Origin: Chromera velia
Lineage: Eukaryota; Sar; Chromeraceae
DNA: 43,655 nucleotides
Reading direction: 5' to 3'
Assembly: GCA_018398765.1 (NCBI GenBank)
Contig: JAHBMJ010005846.1
Coordinates: 20,518-64,172 of the forward strand
Shown here: positions 43,419 to 43,655 of the stretch, piece by piece
How the letters are laid out: the number at the start of each line of letters is the position of its first letter
Position numbering within the stretch: the first letter of the stretch is position 1
Notes under the pieces: generated by a model
Database searches by the model: none
What the model saw: the letters and a program-made list of their open reading frames with translations, nothing else
What the model was told of the DNA's origin: nothing
Made by a program: the position numbers and the translations under genes

Positions 43419-43655
43419 TCAGAACGCTTCTGCAACTGCAACGGACCCGCCTTCATAGGGTGGGGGCTGTTCGCCTTGCACAACCATGGGCTGCTGCTCT
43501 GGAGCCGCAGTCTGAGGGGCAGCTGGCGGCTGCGGGGCTTCTGCGACAATCACTGTGACCTGTGGTGGCTGCTGCATCTGCAGGGCAGCTCTTGAGGTGA
43601 GGATTTCCTTCTCCAACCAGTTATTGATCATTCCCTGATCACAGCCTCCCTTCTT
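43419..43655 (-). CDS. 3' end of an unidentified gene with a PPPY motif (5' part outside window)
   Basis: On the minus strand an open frame enters at the window edge (KKGGCDQGMINNWLEKEI) and runs to a TGA at 43419-43421, 78 residues. After the short ordered start it is rich in Pro, Gln, Ala and Val and ends QPPPYEGG followed by SVAVAEAF. PPPY matches the PPxY class of WW-domain ligands, used for example to recruit NEDD4-type ubiquitin ligases; that use here is inference. The ATG at 43631 is probably internal because the frame stays open to the edge. Too little is visible to name a family. Confidence 0.6.
   Translation of the reverse strand, partial: KKGGCDQGMINNWLEKEILTSRAALQMQQPPQVTVIVAEAPQPPAAPQTAAPEQQPMVVQGEQPPPYEGGSVAVAEAF

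Noticed and set aside
1-43655. CRISPR arrays, bacterial operons, rRNA or tRNA genes
   Set aside because: No regularly spaced repeats with unique spacers, no clustered short genes with ribosome sites, and no convincing tRNA cloverleaf or rRNA segment were seen. The tandem repeats are microsatellites.

Overview
This window is nuclear DNA of a eukaryote with many spliceosomal introns. Introns are GT-AG, often phase 0, with pyrimidine-rich 3' ends closing in CAG. Genes lie on both strands, proteins are long and poor in recognisable domains, introns are full of simple repeats, and gene units are separated by AT-rich spacers. No operon, Shine-Dalgarno or prokaryotic feature is visible. My best guess is a photosynthetic alveolate of the chromerid type (Chromera velia-like). 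That guess rests on overall style, not on a diagnostic gene.

Layout: (1) 17-613 (+), last exon of a helical protein. (2) 614-1790, AT-rich spacer ending in a GC-rich patch. (3) 2212-4235 (+), two-exon gene for a disordered, acidic-tailed protein. (4) 4236-5635, spacer. (5) 5641-7701, a complete but non-autonomous LTR retroelement with 413/405-bp LTRs, TG...CA ends and a perfect 5-bp target duplication (TTAGC), probably in minus orientation. (6) 7707-10189, spacer with GC-rich hairpin clusters (CCTGGGG core), a terminal-inverted-repeat-like pair and one short ORF. (7) 10190-32876 (+), a phase-consistent chain of about 25 exons that can encode one protein of about 4,070 residues: a split EF-hand-like loop, a long helical block, then very long basic and acidic disordered regions. 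(8) 32877-34530, AT-rich spacer and 3' region. (9) 34531-38992 (-), a six-exon gene for a secreted S9 (prolyl-oligopeptidase family) serine peptidase with a complete Ser-Asp-His triad. (10) 38993-39530, a divergent promoter region. (11) 39531-41874 (+), a three-exon gene for a single-pass membrane protein with a disordered tail. (12) 41875-43418, mostly AT-rich spacer. (13) 43419-43655 (-), the 3' end of a gene with a PPPY motif.

The most notable items are the giant uncharacterised gene, the intact non-autonomous LTR element, tetranucleotide repeats that begin exactly at 5' splice sites, a 196-bp perfect inverted duplication of one exon centred near a single N (possibly an assembly fold-back), and an EF-hand whose two halves meet at an intron lacking a 3' AG. 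The 276-base N run at 13192-13467 lies in an intron and is flanked by poly-G. Exon borders were placed by eye from reading-frame continuity and splice motifs; they have not been tested against transcripts.
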